NCBI GenBank assembly: GCA_900549665.1
Contig: URPH01000006.1
Coordinates: forward strand, 1-64,000
DNA length: 64,000 nucleotides
Origin: an uncultured Lachnospiraceae bacterium
Lineage (GTDB): Bacteria > Bacillota > Clostridia > Lachnospirales > Lachnospiraceae
Direction of reading: 5' to 3'
Shown here in pieces: positions 9,015 through 17,624 of the stretch. Position numbers and translations under genes: made by a program. Within the stretch, counting starts at the first letter, position 1, and each line of letters begins with the position of its first letter. Below the pieces are notes generated by a model. That model was not told where the DNA came from. It was given only the letters and a program-made list of their open reading frames with translations, and ran no database searches.

Positions 9015-9779
9015 TTATTTTCCTTTGTAATGCTTTTTGATATATTTTTCACATTGCGAATAGCTCGGATAGTGGTAGTCCGGATCAAGGGTCTCTTCTT
9101 TTAATGTCTCGATATCTGCCTCAGTAAGCTTCATATGGTCTGTTAAAAAGGTATGGACCTCGGATTTCCACTGCTGTATCTGCTTGATCTCTTCGTCTGT
9201 CAGATCAATAGCTGATGCTAACTCGACAGATTCAATACAGAGAATGTCATACAGGGTTAAGGTCTTGTAGATAAGCTCTTCATCATCAAAATACTGGGTA
9301 TCAATCTGGAAATTATGGTAGTGATTATATATATTGATAAAATCCAGATGCTCCCATACATAAGGATAATATCCCTTGTCATTGACGTGTTCATCTAAAA
9401 ATGTCAGTATTTCATCATATTTGCCGGCATCATAGAGCTCATCGAGCTGTGAGTAATACTCCCTTTTCCATTGCATATTGGCATGATATAATTCACTGTC
9501 CTTTTTGGCGGAAATCTTGGCATAGGTCACCACCAGTATGATAACGACAGCTGCCACAATACCCAGAGCGATAAAAACGGTTAAAAAAATCCTGGTACCT
9601 TTTTTGATACCGGCTGTGTAGGATTCTTCTGAATCATCTCCCATTTCTGCCATTTCCTGATTGAGATCGTGCAGGTGGTCAAAATATTGACGCTCCGCAC
9701 CGGAATAATTGAGCGCGCCGCAGTAGGGACACTGTGAAAGCTGCTCGTCAAAATCTGCACCGCATTGACTGCATTTCAT
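9015..9779 (-). CDS. Zinc-ribbon membrane protein of unknown function (operon gene 1)
   Basis: 254 residues: N-terminal zinc ribbon (Cys 3, 6, 17, 20; MKCSQCGADF...CPYCGAL), acidic linker, one strongly hydrophobic segment near 62-86, then an exterior domain with many acidic and aromatic residues. First gene of a three-gene minus-strand operon; 33 bases separate it from the next gene. CGAGGTAA precedes the ATG. No family known to me fits the exterior part. Confidence 0.85.
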   Translation of the reverse strand: MKCSQCGADFDEQLSQCPYCGALNYSGAERQYFDHLHDLNQEMAEMGDDSEESYTAGIKKGTRIFLTVFIALGIVAAVVIILVVTYAKISAKKDSELYHANMQWKREYYSQLDELYDAGKYDEILTFLDEHVNDKGYYPYVWEHLDFINIYNHYHNFQIDTQYFDDEELIYKTLTLYDILCIESVELASAIDLTDEEIKQIQQWKSEVHTFLTDHMKLTEADIETLKEETLDPDYHYPSYSQCEKYIKKHYKGK

Positions 9780-9973
9780 GAATTGTTACCTCGTGCTAAC
9801 TATGGATTGAAAATCTGCCGTTAAGGCATGTGTCTGTCACTCTTTTTAGTGTATCAAAACCATATATAAAAATCCAGAGGAAATAGTGCATTTCCAAAAT
9901 CTTTGTGATAGAATGACAGGGAAAAAGATTATCCAAAGGATACGTTCCGATGGAATATCAGGAGGAAAGAAAG

Positions 9974-11065
9974 ATGAAGAAAAAAGTATTATCATTGCTT
10001 CTGGCAATGACCATGTCCGTAGTACTTCTCTGCGGATGCGCTCAAAGTAATGATGCGCAGAAGACAGCAGATGATGCGAACGAAAGCACACAGGAAATTG
10101 TGGAAGATGAAACAGTCAGTGAAGCTGACAGCACAGAGGTATCCGAAGATACCGTTGCAGACAGTACAGCGGATGATGTGACGATTCATGTGGCATCACT
10201 GAAGGGACCGACTTCCATTGGCCTTGTTAAATTGTGGCAGGATGCCAAAGACAATATGGCAGATGCCGGCTATGAATTTAATATGTATACCGCAGCAGAT
10301 GAGATCCTGCCTCTTGTAATGAAGGGTGATGTGGATATCGCCTTAGTACCTGCCAATGTGGCCGCCAACCTGTATCAGAAGAGCGGGGCTGCCATTTCTG
10401 TTATAGACATCAATACACTCGGTGTACTTTATATGGTTTCCGGAGACAATCGTGTAGACAGTGTGGAAGCACTTGCCAGCAAGACGGTTTATCTGACCGG
10501 AAAGGGGACAACACCGGATCTGGCATTACAGCAGCTGCTTGATGACCATGATATGACAACCGATGATGTGACATTGGAATACAAATCAGAGGCAACCGAG
10601 GTTGCGGCAGCACTTTCCGAAAATCCGGATGCAGTCGGACTTTTGCCGATGCCGTTTGTCATTGCAGCCTGTGCACAAAATGACAGGCTTTCCATCGTAC
10701 TTGATGTCAATGCCGAATGGGAAAAAGCAAATGACGGACAGGGGCTGGTAACCGGTGTGACCATTGTCAGAAACGAATTCTTAAAAGAGCATCCAGAGGC
10801 TGTAGATGCTTTTCTGGCAGATCATAAAAACAGCGTGGACTATGTCAACAGCCATGTAGAGGAGGCTGCCGATCTGGTTGTGGAAGGTGGTATTGTAGAA
10901 AAAGCACCTGTTGCACAAAAGGCAATTCCCAAGTGCAATATCGTATGCATTACCGGTCAGGAAATGAAGGATATGCTTTCTGCTTACCTGGATGTACTTG
11001 CCGGACAGGATACAGCCTTTATCGGAGGACAGCTGCCGGATGATGACTTTTATGCTATCCGGTAA
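9974..11065 (+). CDS. ABC transporter substrate-binding lipoprotein (NitT/TauT type)
   Basis: 363 residues with a lipoprotein signal peptide (hydrophobic LLLAMTMSVVLLCGC, lipobox Cys near 22), an acidic Ser/Thr/Glu linker to about residue 70, then a binding fold of the SsuA/NMT1 class (VHVASLKGPTSIGLVKLW-like start, ADEILPLVMKGDVDIALVPANVAANLY, YLTGKGTTPDLAL, EAADLVVEGGIV). Such proteins bind nitrate, sulfonates, pyrimidine thiamine precursors or metals; the ligand is not predictable here. ATG 9974 follows AGGAGGA by 8 bases. The permease-ATPase fusion follows after 43 bases. Confidence 0.9.
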   Translation: MKKKVLSLLLAMTMSVVLLCGCAQSNDAQKTADDANESTQEIVEDETVSEADSTEVSEDTVADSTADDVTIHVASLKGPTSIGLVKLWQDAKDNMADAGYEFNMYTAADEILPLVMKGDVDIALVPANVAANLYQKSGAAISVIDINTLGVLYMVSGDNRVDSVEALASKTVYLTGKGTTPDLALQQLLDDHDMTTDDVTLEYKSEATEVAAALSENPDAVGLLPMPFVIAACAQNDRLSIVLDVNAEWEKANDGQGLVTGVTIVRNEFLKEHPEAVDAFLADHKNSVDYVNSHVEEAADLVVEGGIVEKAPVAQKAIPKCNIVCITGQEMKDMLSAYLDVLAGQDTAFIGGQLPDDDFYAIR

Positions 11066-11108
11066 TATATGTTTACGCTTTGAAATCTGATATCATCCAT
11101 TCAAATAT

Positions 11109-12554
11109 ATGAAAACAAAAATCAAAAAAATCCTGATATTAGCAGCATGGCTTGTGGTGTGGGAAACCGCAGCCATGCTGATTCACAATTCCATATTGTT
11201 GGCCGGACCCGTTGAGGTTGGACGGACGTTGGCAGGACTTTTGCAGACACCGGATTTTTATCGTATCTGTCTGACTTCCTTAGGACGGATCATGCTTGGA
11301 ATGACAGCGGCTTTTCTGCTGGGATGTCTTTGTGGCGGAGCTATGTACCGGTGGCACTTTTTCGATGACCTTATTTCGCCACTGCTTTCTGTTATGAAGT
11401 CCATACCGGTGGCGAGCTTTGTTGTCCTTTTGCTGATCTGGCAGGGAGCTGCCAATCTATCTATATGGATCAGCTTTCTGGTTGTTTTCCCCAATATCTG
11501 TATCAATATGAAAAATGGATTGCAGGCAGTGCCGGATGATAAAAGGGAAATGGCAGAAATCTTTGGAATCAAAGGGCTCAAAGGCTTTTTGTATATTTAC
11601 CGGCCGGCGGTGCTGCCGTATCTGATCTCCTGCATGGAAATTTCCATCGGGATGAGCTTCAAATCCGGCGTGGCCGCTGAGGTGATCGGGACACCGGATT
11701 ATTCCATCGGAGAGCGGATCTATATTTCCAAGGTTTATCTGGATACGGCGGGGCTTTTTTCATGGACGTTGTCGCTGATCGTTATCAGCTTTCTGGTGGA
11801 GAAGGTAATTATTGCACTGCTTCACAGGGCACTCTTGCCAATAAACGGTTTTGAAAAAAGGGGCAGGGAAGGCTTCGAGAGCCGGAACGAGGGCATGCCC
11901 GCTGGACGGAAGCTGCGAGAGCCTGTGGCAGATGATTATAAAAAAGAAGAAACAACGGCCCCGAATGTGGTTTTACAGATTAACAACGCATCCAAATCCT
12001 ACGGTGACAATCCGGTCCTTTCCGGAATAGACAAAAAGCTGGAACGCGGCAAACGTTATTTTCTGATGGCTCCGTCGGGAGGTGGAAAAACGACATTATT
12101 GCGGTTGATCGCAGGCCTGGAAAAGCCGGATGAAGGGAAAATAATATTCAGTGGAAAAAACACAGGCAGTGGAAAAATTTCCTTTCAGTTTCAGGAGGAC
12201 CGTCTGCTGGACGGAGAAAGCACGATTACCAATCTGGCACCTTATGACCTGAAGCGCAAAAAATATTGGAATGTTGCAACACAGATTTTGCCGGAGGAAA
12301 GTTTAAAGCAGCAGGTGTCGGAGCTTAGCGGTGGCATGAAACGGCGTGTTTCCCTGATCAGAGCTCTGCTTTATGGGTATGATGATAAGGACAGCATCTG
12401 TCTTTTGGATGAGCCGTTTGCCGGACTTGATGCAAAGACCAAGGAACGGGTCATGGATTTTATAAAAAAGTACCAGAATGGACGGACGCTTTTAATCGCG
12501 ACGCATGATGAAAGAGACTGTGAGCGGATGAACGGTACGCTGTGGAAGCTTTAA
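11109..12554 (+). CDS. ABC importer with permease and ATPase fused in one chain
   Basis: 481 residues. About 1-245 is an SsuC/TauC-type permease with about six transmembrane segments and an EAA-type loop (EMAEIFGIKGLKGFLYIYRPAVLPYL). About 246-285 is a charged linker, and 286-481 an ABC ATPase with Walker A APSGGGKTT (near 320), signature ELSGGMKRR (near 403), Walker B CLLDEPFAGLD and H-loop ATHDERD. The NBD is short, about 195 residues, and the Q-loop reads FQFQED. In this importer class the two halves are normally separate genes. It pairs with the binding protein just upstream. The reading frame is uninterrupted, so this is a true fusion, not an annotation artefact. Confidence 0.9.
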   Translation: MKTKIKKILILAAWLVVWETAAMLIHNSILLAGPVEVGRTLAGLLQTPDFYRICLTSLGRIMLGMTAAFLLGCLCGGAMYRWHFFDDLISPLLSVMKSIPVASFVVLLLIWQGAANLSIWISFLVVFPNICINMKNGLQAVPDDKREMAEIFGIKGLKGFLYIYRPAVLPYLISCMEISIGMSFKSGVAAEVIGTPDYSIGERIYISKVYLDTAGLFSWTLSLIVISFLVEKVIIALLHRALLPINGFEKRGREGFESRNEGMPAGRKLREPVADDYKKEETTAPNVVLQINNASKSYGDNPVLSGIDKKLERGKRYFLMAPSGGGKTTLLRLIAGLEKPDEGKIIFSGKNTGSGKISFQFQEDRLLDGESTITNLAPYDLKRKKYWNVATQILPEESLKQQVSELSGGMKRRVSLIRALLYGYDDKDSICLLDEPFAGLDAKTKERVMDFIKKYQNGRTLLIATHDERDCERMNGTLWKL

Positions 12555-12721
12555 GAAAAATCCAGCAAAGCGGTGTACAGACGGAAGCTAAAAAGTAAAA
12601 GTATAAAGCCCAAAATAAAGAGATGAATAAAAGTAACAGAAATAGATGAAAGTAACAGAAACAAATCAAAACAAAGCAAACAAAGCAAAAAAACTAAGCA
12701 GCAAATAAAAGGAAAACCAAC
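12555..12721. repeat. A-rich low-complexity spacer
   Basis: 167 bases, very rich in A and poor in T on the plus strand, with short direct repeats (GAAAGTAACAGAAA-like twice near 12629-12661, CAAAGCAAA twice near 12672-12690). No gene or terminator was recognised; it joins the fused transporter to the TM1266 gene. Confidence 0.5.
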
Positions 12722-12991
12722 ATGCAACAACAACCAAACGAAAAAGAAAACACACGTGTCGCAATCATCGGAATCATTATAGAGGATCCCGATTCCGTGG
12801 AAATGATGAACAAAATCCTGCATGAAGCCAGTGATTATATCGTCGGACGCATGGGAATCCCGCGGGTTCACGGGGATAAAAATGTGATCAGCGTTGTTGT
12901 GGATGCACCCGAGCAGACCATCAATGCTTTAAGCGGAAAAATCGGGATGTGCAAAGGGATTACATCCAAGGTGATAATGAGCAGAAAATAG
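12722..12991 (+). CDS. TM1266-family (iron-only hydrogenase system) putative regulator
   Basis: 89 residues with the small ACT/NikR-C-like fold of the TM1266 family: VAIIGIIIEDPDSVEMMNKILHEASDYIVGRMGIPR, then VISVVVDAPEQTINALSGKIGMCKGITSKVI. This family is usually encoded next to HydE/F/G genes of [FeFe]-hydrogenase maturation and is believed to be regulatory. Here no hydrogenase gene is in the window; the neighbours are a binding protein and a fused ABC importer. The start has only a weak purine stretch (AAAAGGAAAA) before it. Confidence 0.85.
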   Translation: MQQQPNEKENTRVAIIGIIIEDPDSVEMMNKILHEASDYIVGRMGIPRVHGDKNVISVVVDAPEQTINALSGKIGMCKGITSKVIMSRK

Positions 12992-13125
12992 GGAAATACC
13001 GCTATCATTTTCATATTCTTTTCATAAAATAAATCTAGTATTTTAGGGAACAGTATGATATAATGCTAAAATGACTGTGAGTATGCAGGATATTCACAAA
13101 AGTTTCAATAAGGAGAAATTTAAAA

Positions 13126-14412
13126 ATGAGCGTACAAGTTGAAAAATTAGAAAAAAACATGGCTAAGCTTACTATTGAAGTAGCAGCTGAAGATTTTGTG
13201 AAAGCAGTAGAATCTGCTTATCAGAGAAATAAAAACAGTATCAGTGTTCCCGGTTTCCGTAAAGGCAAGGTTCCGAGAGCGATGATCGAGAAAATGTACG
13301 GCAAAGGAATCTTTTATGAAGAGGCTGCCAATGCACTGATCTCCAAAGAATACGAAAAAGCGTACGACGAATGTGAAGAAAAGATTGTCTCTTCCCCGGA
13401 AGTTGATATCGTGACAATGGAAGAGGGTTCTCCTTTTGTATTTACAGCAACTGTAGCATTAAAGCCGGAAGTTAAGCTTGGCAAATATAAGGGTGTGGAA
13501 ATCGATAAGGTTGATACTGAAGTAACCGAAGATGAAGTTATGGAAGCCATCAACAAGGAAAGAGAAAACGGTGCGCGTATCCAGTCAGTAGAAGGCCGCG
13601 CAGTACAGGATAAGGATATCGCGGTTATCGATTTTGAAGGTTTCGTTGACGGCGCTGCTTTTGAAGGTGGCAAGGGTGAAGGCTATGAGCTGACCATCGG
13701 TTCTCATTCTTTCATTGATACCTTTGAAGATCAGCTGATCGGCAAAAATATCGGGGATGAGGTAGAAGTCAATGTGACATTCCCCGAGGATTATCATCAG
13801 GCAGATCTTGCCGGCAAACCCGCTGTGTTCAAGGTTAAGATCAACGATATCAAAGAAAAGATCCTTGCTGATTTAGATGATGAATTTGCATCAGAGGTAT
13901 CTGAGTTTGATACACTTGATGAGTACAAGGCTGATGTTAAGAAGGGTCTGGAAGAGAAAAAAGCAAATGCAGCAAAAGATACCAAGCAGATGGCAGTTAT
14001 CGATGCTATTATCGAGGCAGCTGAAATGGATATCCCGGATGCATATATCAAGACTGTTCAGAAACAGATGGTCAATGAATTTGCACAGCGTGTTCAGATG
14101 CAGGGTATTTCTTATGACCAGTACTTAAAGCTGATGGGTGCTACTCCCGAAATGATGGAAGAGCAGGTTAAGCCTCAGGCTCTTAAGAGAATCCAGTCAA
14201 GACTGGTATTGGAAGCAATCGCAGCTGCAGAAAATATCGAAGTTACCGATGCTGATTTCGAAGAAGAGATCACAAAGCTTGCAGAAGCTTACAATATGGG
14301 TGCAGACAAGGCAAAAGAAATGGTCGGCGAAGAAGGCAAAAAAGAGATCATGGATGACCTTGCTGTTACCAAAGCTGCAGATTTCGTAGTAGAGAATGCA
14401 GTAGAAAAATAA
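13126..14412 (+). CDS. tig: Trigger factor
   Basis: 428-residue ribosome-bound chaperone and peptidyl-prolyl isomerase. The ribosome-docking motif is VPGFRKGKVPR near residues 42-52, the FKBP-like domain starts around 150 (GRAVQDKDIAVIDFEGFVDG) and includes VTFPEDYHQADLAGKPAVF, and a long helical C-terminal domain follows. AAGGAG precedes the ATG by 7 bases. A TATAAT at 13059-13064 may be its -10 box. It heads the usual tig-clpP-clpX order. A hairpin follows at about 14431-14465 but lacks a clear T-run. Confidence 0.97.
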   Translation: MSVQVEKLEKNMAKLTIEVAAEDFVKAVESAYQRNKNSISVPGFRKGKVPRAMIEKMYGKGIFYEEAANALISKEYEKAYDECEEKIVSSPEVDIVTMEEGSPFVFTATVALKPEVKLGKYKGVEIDKVDTEVTEDEVMEAINKERENGARIQSVEGRAVQDKDIAVIDFEGFVDGAAFEGGKGEGYELTIGSHSFIDTFEDQLIGKNIGDEVEVNVTFPEDYHQADLAGKPAVFKVKINDIKEKILADLDDEFASEVSEFDTLDEYKADVKKGLEEKKANAAKDTKQMAVIDAIIEAAEMDIPDAYIKTVQKQMVNEFAQRVQMQGISYDQYLKLMGATPEMMEEQVKPQALKRIQSRLVLEAIAAAENIEVTDADFEEEITKLAEAYNMGADKAKEMVGEEGKKEIMDDLAVTKAADFVVENAVEK

Positions 14413-14516
14413 TAAAATATACAACAATTCAAAGCCACGCAGAGACTGACGATTGTAGTGTCTTGTGTGGTTTTGGACTGTTATGATGATGTATAGGCAG
14501 ACAAGGAGGAATTACG

Positions 14517-15122
14517 ATGAGTTTAGTACCTTATGTCATTGAACAGACATCCAGAGGAGAGCGTTCATATGATATTTACTCAAGATTGTTAAAAGACCGC
14601 ATTATTTTTTTGGGTGAAGAAGTCAATGAAACAACCGCCAGTATCGTAGTTGCACAGCTTCTTTTCTTAGAGGCAGAAGATCCGGACAAGGATATTCATT
14701 TATATATCAACTCCCCCGGTGGCAGTGTGACAGCCGGAATGGCAATTTACGATACCATGCAGTACATCAAATGTGATGTCAGCACGATCTGTATCGGTAT
14801 GGCAGCAAGTATGGGAGCATTTTTACTTGCCGGCGGTGCAAAAGGCAAGAGACTGGCACTTCCCAATGCGGAAATTATGATCCATCAGCCCCTTGGCGGA
14901 GCACAGGGTCAGGCAACCGAGATTGAGATCGCGGCCAAACATATTTTAAAGACAAAAGAAAAATTAAACAAAATGTTAGCTGAAAATACCGGCAAGGATT
15001 TAGAACAGATCATGGCCGATACCGAAAGAGATAACTGGTTATCTGCTGAGGAAGCAGCTGAATACGGTTTGATTGACAAAATTGTCACGAAACGTGAAAA
15101 AGACGTTAAAGACAAAGAATAA
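14517..15122 (+). CDS. clpP: ATP-dependent Clp protease proteolytic subunit
   Basis: 201-residue serine protease. Catalytic triad visible: Ser near 98 in GMAASMGAFLL, His near 123 in IMIHQPLGG, Asp near 172 in TERDNWLSA. The N-terminal LVPYVIEQTSRGERSYDIYSRLL is typical. It forms the 14-mer that works with ClpX encoded next. AAGGAGGA precedes the ATG. Confidence 0.98.
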   Translation: MSLVPYVIEQTSRGERSYDIYSRLLKDRIIFLGEEVNETTASIVVAQLLFLEAEDPDKDIHLYINSPGGSVTAGMAIYDTMQYIKCDVSTICIGMAASMGAFLLAGGAKGKRLALPNAEIMIHQPLGGAQGQATEIEIAAKHILKTKEKLNKMLAENTGKDLEQIMADTERDNWLSAEEAAEYGLIDKIVTKREKDVKDKE

Positions 15123-15161
15123 GATTAAAATAAAGAATTAGAAAGAAGCAGGAACAAACCC

Positions 15162-16400
15162 ATGGCAGGAAGAACCCCACAGGATAAAATCAGATGTTCT
15201 TTTTGTAACAAAACCCAGGATATGGTCCGGAAGATGATTTCGGGTCAGGACGGTGCTTATATCTGTGACGAATGTATTTCACTCTGCACCGAGATCCTTG
15301 AGGAGGAGTTAGAGGATGATGAGGAAGAAGCAGCAAAATCTTCCATTAACCTTTTAAAACCAATTGAAATCAAGGAATTTCTGGATGAATATGTAATCGG
15401 TCAGGAGGAGGCAAAAAAAGTTCTCTCTGTTGCTGTTTACAATCATTACAAGAGAGTCACGGCAGATAAAGATCTGGATGTTGAATTGCAAAAAAGTAAT
15501 ATTATCATGATAGGACCTACCGGTTCCGGTAAGACTTATCTGGCACAATCTCTGGCTAAGATCATCAATGTTCCCTTTGCTATTGCGGATGCGACAACCT
15601 TGACCGAAGCCGGATATGTCGGCGAAGATGTTGAAAATATTTTATTAAAGCTCATTCAGGCAGCAGATTATGATATCGAAAAGGCAGAATACGGTATTAT
15701 TTATATTGATGAAATTGATAAGATCACCAAAAAGGGTGAAAATGTATCCATTACCCGTGATGTATCCGGTGAAGGTGTACAGCAGGCACTCTTAAAGATC
15801 ATCGAAGGAACGGTTGCCAATGTTCCGCCCCAGGGTGGCAGAAAGCATCCTCATCAGGAAATGCTTCAGATTGATACAACCAATATCCTGTTTATATGTG
15901 CCGGTGCCTTTGACGGACTGGAAAAGATCATCGAGTCCAGACTGGATCGCAAATCTATCGGATTTAACGCTGAGATTGTCAGCAAATCCAACAGAGAACT
16001 CGATGAATTACTAAAAGAAGTGACCGCTCAGGATCTTGTCAAATTCGGTCTGATCCCGGAGTTTGTCGGACGTGTTCCGATCTCCGTATCACTCGAAGGA
16101 CTGGATGAGGATGCGCTTGTACGTATCCTGACTGAGCCCAAAAATGCTTTGATCAAGCAGTATCAGACATTGTTTGAAATGGATGAGGTTCAGCTGATCT
16201 TTGAAGAAGATGCTGTACGCTGTATTGCCAGACAGGCAATGGAGAGAAAGACCGGAGCACGTGGACTACGATCCATTATCGAACGTGTCATGGTTGATAT
16301 CATGTTTAAGATCCCGTCTGATGATACGATTTCATCCTGTACGATCACAGAGGATGCTGTTTTGGGAAAAGCAGGACCGAAGATCACATATCGTCAATAA
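15162..16400 (+). CDS. clpX: Clp protease ATPase subunit ClpX
   Basis: 412-residue AAA+ unfoldase. The N-terminal zinc-binding domain has Cys 12, 15, 35 and 38; Walker A is GPTGSGKTY; the pore loop is GYVGEDVE; Walker B is IIYIDEIDKI; and GARGLRSIIE is the sensor-2 region. It feeds substrates to ClpP, encoded 39 bases upstream. The lon gene often found after clpX in Firmicutes is not present; engB follows directly. Confidence 0.98.
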   Translation: MAGRTPQDKIRCSFCNKTQDMVRKMISGQDGAYICDECISLCTEILEEELEDDEEEAAKSSINLLKPIEIKEFLDEYVIGQEEAKKVLSVAVYNHYKRVTADKDLDVELQKSNIIMIGPTGSGKTYLAQSLAKIINVPFAIADATTLTEAGYVGEDVENILLKLIQAADYDIEKAEYGIIYIDEIDKITKKGENVSITRDVSGEGVQQALLKIIEGTVANVPPQGGRKHPHQEMLQIDTTNILFICAGAFDGLEKIIESRLDRKSIGFNAEIVSKSNRELDELLKEVTAQDLVKFGLIPEFVGRVPISVSLEGLDEDALVRILTEPKNALIKQYQTLFEMDEVQLIFEEDAVRCIARQAMERKTGARGLRSIIERVMVDIMFKIPSDDTISSCTITEDAVLGKAGPKITYRQ

Positions 16401-16434
16401 TCATTTTGTGATATACAAAATATGCAAAACAAAT

Positions 16435-16467
16435 AAAGCGCGTCGCCGTAAGGCGGCGCATTGCTTT
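16435..16467 (+). terminator. GC-rich hairpin between clpX and engB
   Basis: Stem GCGTCGCC / GGCGGCGC closed by a GTAA tetraloop of the GNRA type, extended by AAAGC / GCTTT across a 3-base bulge. The following T-run is short, so it is more likely a partial terminator or RNA-stability element than a full stop. Confidence 0.6.
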
Positions 16468-16488
16468 CTCTGAAGGAAAGGATCCGGT

Positions 16489-17088
16489 ATGGTCATTAAA
16501 AATGTAAATCTGGAGATTGTCTGTGGCATTACCAGCAAGCTTCCCGATACGGAACTTATGGAGATCGCTTTTGCAGGCAAGAGCAATGTCGGCAAATCAT
16601 CCCTCATCAACGGACTGATGAATCGCAAAAACTATGCGCGTACTTCTTCACAGCCCGGAAAGACACAGACAATCAATTTTTATAATATCAATGATGAATT
16701 GTATTTTGTGGATCTGCCCGGCTACGGATATGCCAATGCCTCTGTAGAGGTAAAGGCCAAATGGGGCAGGATGATCGAGCGGTATCTGCATACCTCGCGT
16801 CAGCTTCGGGCTGTTTTTTTACTTATTGATATTCGTCATGAGCCGTCAGCCAATGATGTGCAGATGTATAAGTGGATCATGGAACAGGGATTCCAGCCGG
16901 TTATCATTGCCACCAAGCTTGATAAGATCAAACGTTCACAGGTTGCAAAGCAGCTAAAACTGATACGTACAGCGCTCTCCATGGATAAGGATGGTATGAT
17001 CCTGCCATATTCAGCTTTATCAAAAGCTGGCAGAGAGGAAATCTATGCATATATTGACTCTCTGATGGAGACAGGAGAAAATTTATAG
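16489..17088 (+). CDS. engB: Ribosome-biogenesis GTPase YihA/YsxC/EngB
   Basis: 199-residue TrmE-Era-like GTPase needed for 50S assembly. G1 GKSNVGKSS, G2/switch region ARTSSQPGKTQTINFY, G3 DLPGYG, G4 ATKLDKI and G5 YSALSKAG are all visible. AAAGGAT precedes the ATG. It follows clpX as in many Firmicutes, with lon missing. Confidence 0.96.
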   Translation: MVIKNVNLEIVCGITSKLPDTELMEIAFAGKSNVGKSSLINGLMNRKNYARTSSQPGKTQTINFYNINDELYFVDLPGYGYANASVEVKAKWGRMIERYLHTSRQLRAVFLLIDIRHEPSANDVQMYKWIMEQGFQPVIIATKLDKIKRSQVAKQLKLIRTALSMDKDGMILPYSALSKAGREEIYAYIDSLMETGENL

Positions 17089-17114
17089 TACAGCAAAGAC
17101 AGGTGGTGTTTTTA

Positions 17115-17624
17115 ATGAAACAATCTCGAAAATCATGGACAGCCATATTTCGGGTTATTTTTATCATCTATCTCATTTTGTTGTTCCGACTGATTGTGTT
17201 AAAATATCCATATTCCGTATTTCGGGATATCATGGATGGATGGGGTAATTTTTCATTAAGGGAGATATTATTACTGGGAATTCAGAAAGCCAATTTCAGA
17301 CCATTCCGCAGTATACTTTTATATATACATTATTTTAAAAGGATCAACGGCTTTGCCAACCTGATCGGAAATGTATGTCTGTTTATTCCGTTGGGTATAC
17401 TATTTTGCGCAGCATATCCCAAACGTACCGGATATGGTCTGCCGGTTTTGTTTTGCGGCTTCTATTCCCTGCTTATGGAAACAATCCAGCTCATAACACT
17501 TTTTGGGATTTTTGATGTAGATGATATTATATTAAATACTTTAGGCGGATTGTTGGGATGCGGAATTTTTTTCATAATAGAGAAATGGCTGATTTCTCAT
17601 CAAGGAGGAAAAAAGGTGCAATGA
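17115..17624 (+). CDS. VanZ-family membrane protein
   Basis: 169 residues with four or five hydrophobic segments and the VanZ signature: an NLIGNVCLFIPLGILF segment, then ETIQLITLFGIFDVDDIILNTLGGLLG. VanZ proteins confer low-level teicoplanin resistance in some hosts, but most family members have unknown roles. ATG 17115 is preferred to GTG 17103 because AGGTGG at 17101-17106 overlaps the GTG. The stop overlaps the next start by 4 bases (ATGA), so it is coupled to the ABC exporter genes. Confidence 0.88.
   Translation: MKQSRKSWTAIFRVIFIIYLILLFRLIVLKYPYSVFRDIMDGWGNFSLREILLLGIQKANFRPFRSILLYIHYFKRINGFANLIGNVCLFIPLGILFCAAYPKRTGYGLPVLFCGFYSLLMETIQLITLFGIFDVDDIILNTLGGLLGCGIFFIIEKWLISHQGGKKVQ

Noticed and set aside
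11109..12554. Artefact joining two separate transporter genes
   Set aside because: The frame is continuous, the linker is charged and there is no ribosome site or start codon in a suitable place before the ATPase part, so a true fusion is the better reading.
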